Shown here piece after piece: positions 63,464 through 64,000 of a DNA stretch of 64,000 nt. The position numbers and the translations under genes are program-made. The stretch is from NCBI RefSeq assembly GCF_040954835.1, contig NW_027168257.1, forward strand, positions 396,001-460,000, written 5' to 3'. Below the pieces are notes generated by a model. It did no database searches. It saw only the letters and a list, made by a program, of their open reading frames with translations, and was not told where the DNA came from. Position 1 is the first letter of the stretch. Every line of letters begins with the position of its first letter. Source of the DNA: Lepisosteus oculatus (lineage: Eukaryota > Chordata > Actinopteri > Semionotiformes > Lepisosteidae).

Positions 63464-64000
63464 TTGCTCTCCCGGCCAGCAGGGGTCGCCGTTGGTGCCG
63501 TAGGCTTTGGGAGGAAAACCTGCAGGATGGAAAGGTGATCTATAGCCTCATCTCTAGAGATGTTTTGTTGCTGTGGCATGTGTGTGACCCATATTCAAAA
63601 AAAAAACCCGTCTGTAAAACGAATATCGAAGCTGCCTCTAAATCTGCAAATGAAGATGAGTCGATAAACCACTCGTTTTTCGTATAACTAGACATATATT
63701 CATTTGTTACCGATTTCATTCATTGAGCACGGATACAATAGAGGTACAGCCATTCACTGTTTGACATGTCTGCACTGGTACAGAACCGAGCAATCAGAAA
63801 ACGGGTGAAACTGTCTTTAGACTCAGCATACAGTACCGAGGCCCCCCATGACCAAATAAAGGCTAACCTCGATAATCAGCCTAAAGAACGCAGACTACAG
63901 CAAAACGACTGACTTTGAAAAGGGAATGAACGTCCGGAAGGAGTAGTGGAACTAGCTTGAGATGCTTCTCCGGACCCCTAACTAAAAGCCAGCGAGAACC
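63464..64000. other. 3' flank of 5S rRNA
   Basis: No gene recognised. No second 5S copy follows within the window. Confidence 0.45.

Overview
The window is nuclear DNA of a vertebrate, most likely a ray-finned fish (possibly a non-teleost; this is an inference from repeat style, not proven). It has no recognisable spliced host protein gene. It is a cluster of small-RNA genes (about 22 complete or nearly complete tRNA genes, two U4 and two U5 snRNA genes, one 5S rRNA gene) arranged in tandem units and invaded by LTR retroelements.

Layout. 1-3.5 kb: tRNA-Arg, an inverted chimera of two tRNA-Gly genes, and a U4 gene. 4.2-25.8 kb: a roughly 4.5-kb tandem unit Asn(-)/Thr(-)/Arg(+)/Ser(-), split by two complete proviruses. 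The first (6473-15326, + strand) is a gammaretrovirus-like endogenous retrovirus with 507-bp LTRs that look identical, a proline-tRNA primer site, and gag, pro-pol and env. The second (18100-25141, - strand) has 1403-bp LTRs that also look identical and an asparagine-tRNA primer site, but its pol is deleted and gag-protease is fused to env in one 1081-codon frame. 25.8-28.2 kb: a 1.7-kb tRNA-Gly/U4 unit. 28.2-34.7 kb: a decayed full-length relative of the second element, keeping gag, protease, RT, two RNase H domains, integrase and the start of env. 34.7-35.2 kb: a 5'-truncated LINE. 35.2-36.1 kb: a third retroviral LTR with a serine-tRNA-like primer site and a short minisatellite. 36.1-37.1 kb: a 508-bp U5 tandem. 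37.6-40.4 kb: a scrambled relative of the first provirus. 43.1-48.6 kb: tRNA-Met and a second copy of the 4.5-kb unit. 48.6-56.2 kb: Ty3/gypsy fragments, two LTR copies, tRNA-Thr, tRNA-Ser and a decayed U4. 57-60.6 kb: tRNA-Ser (CGA and AGA), Gly and Ile genes with 5S-derived SINEs. 63.3 kb: 5S rRNA.

The second tRNA array keeps the empty target sites of both young proviruses. The insertions can therefore be proven from the window itself, with 4-bp target duplications GCGT and ACTC. All three LTR families use primer tRNAs (Pro, Asn, Ser), and two of those types are encoded here. The most unusual object is the retrovirus-like lineage represented at 18100-25141 and 28222-34657. It has a catalytically decayed first RNase H followed by an intact second one, no visible CCHC knuckle, and a separate Env. 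This resembles what has been described for basal retroviruses such as lokiretroviruses, but that assignment needs a phylogeny.
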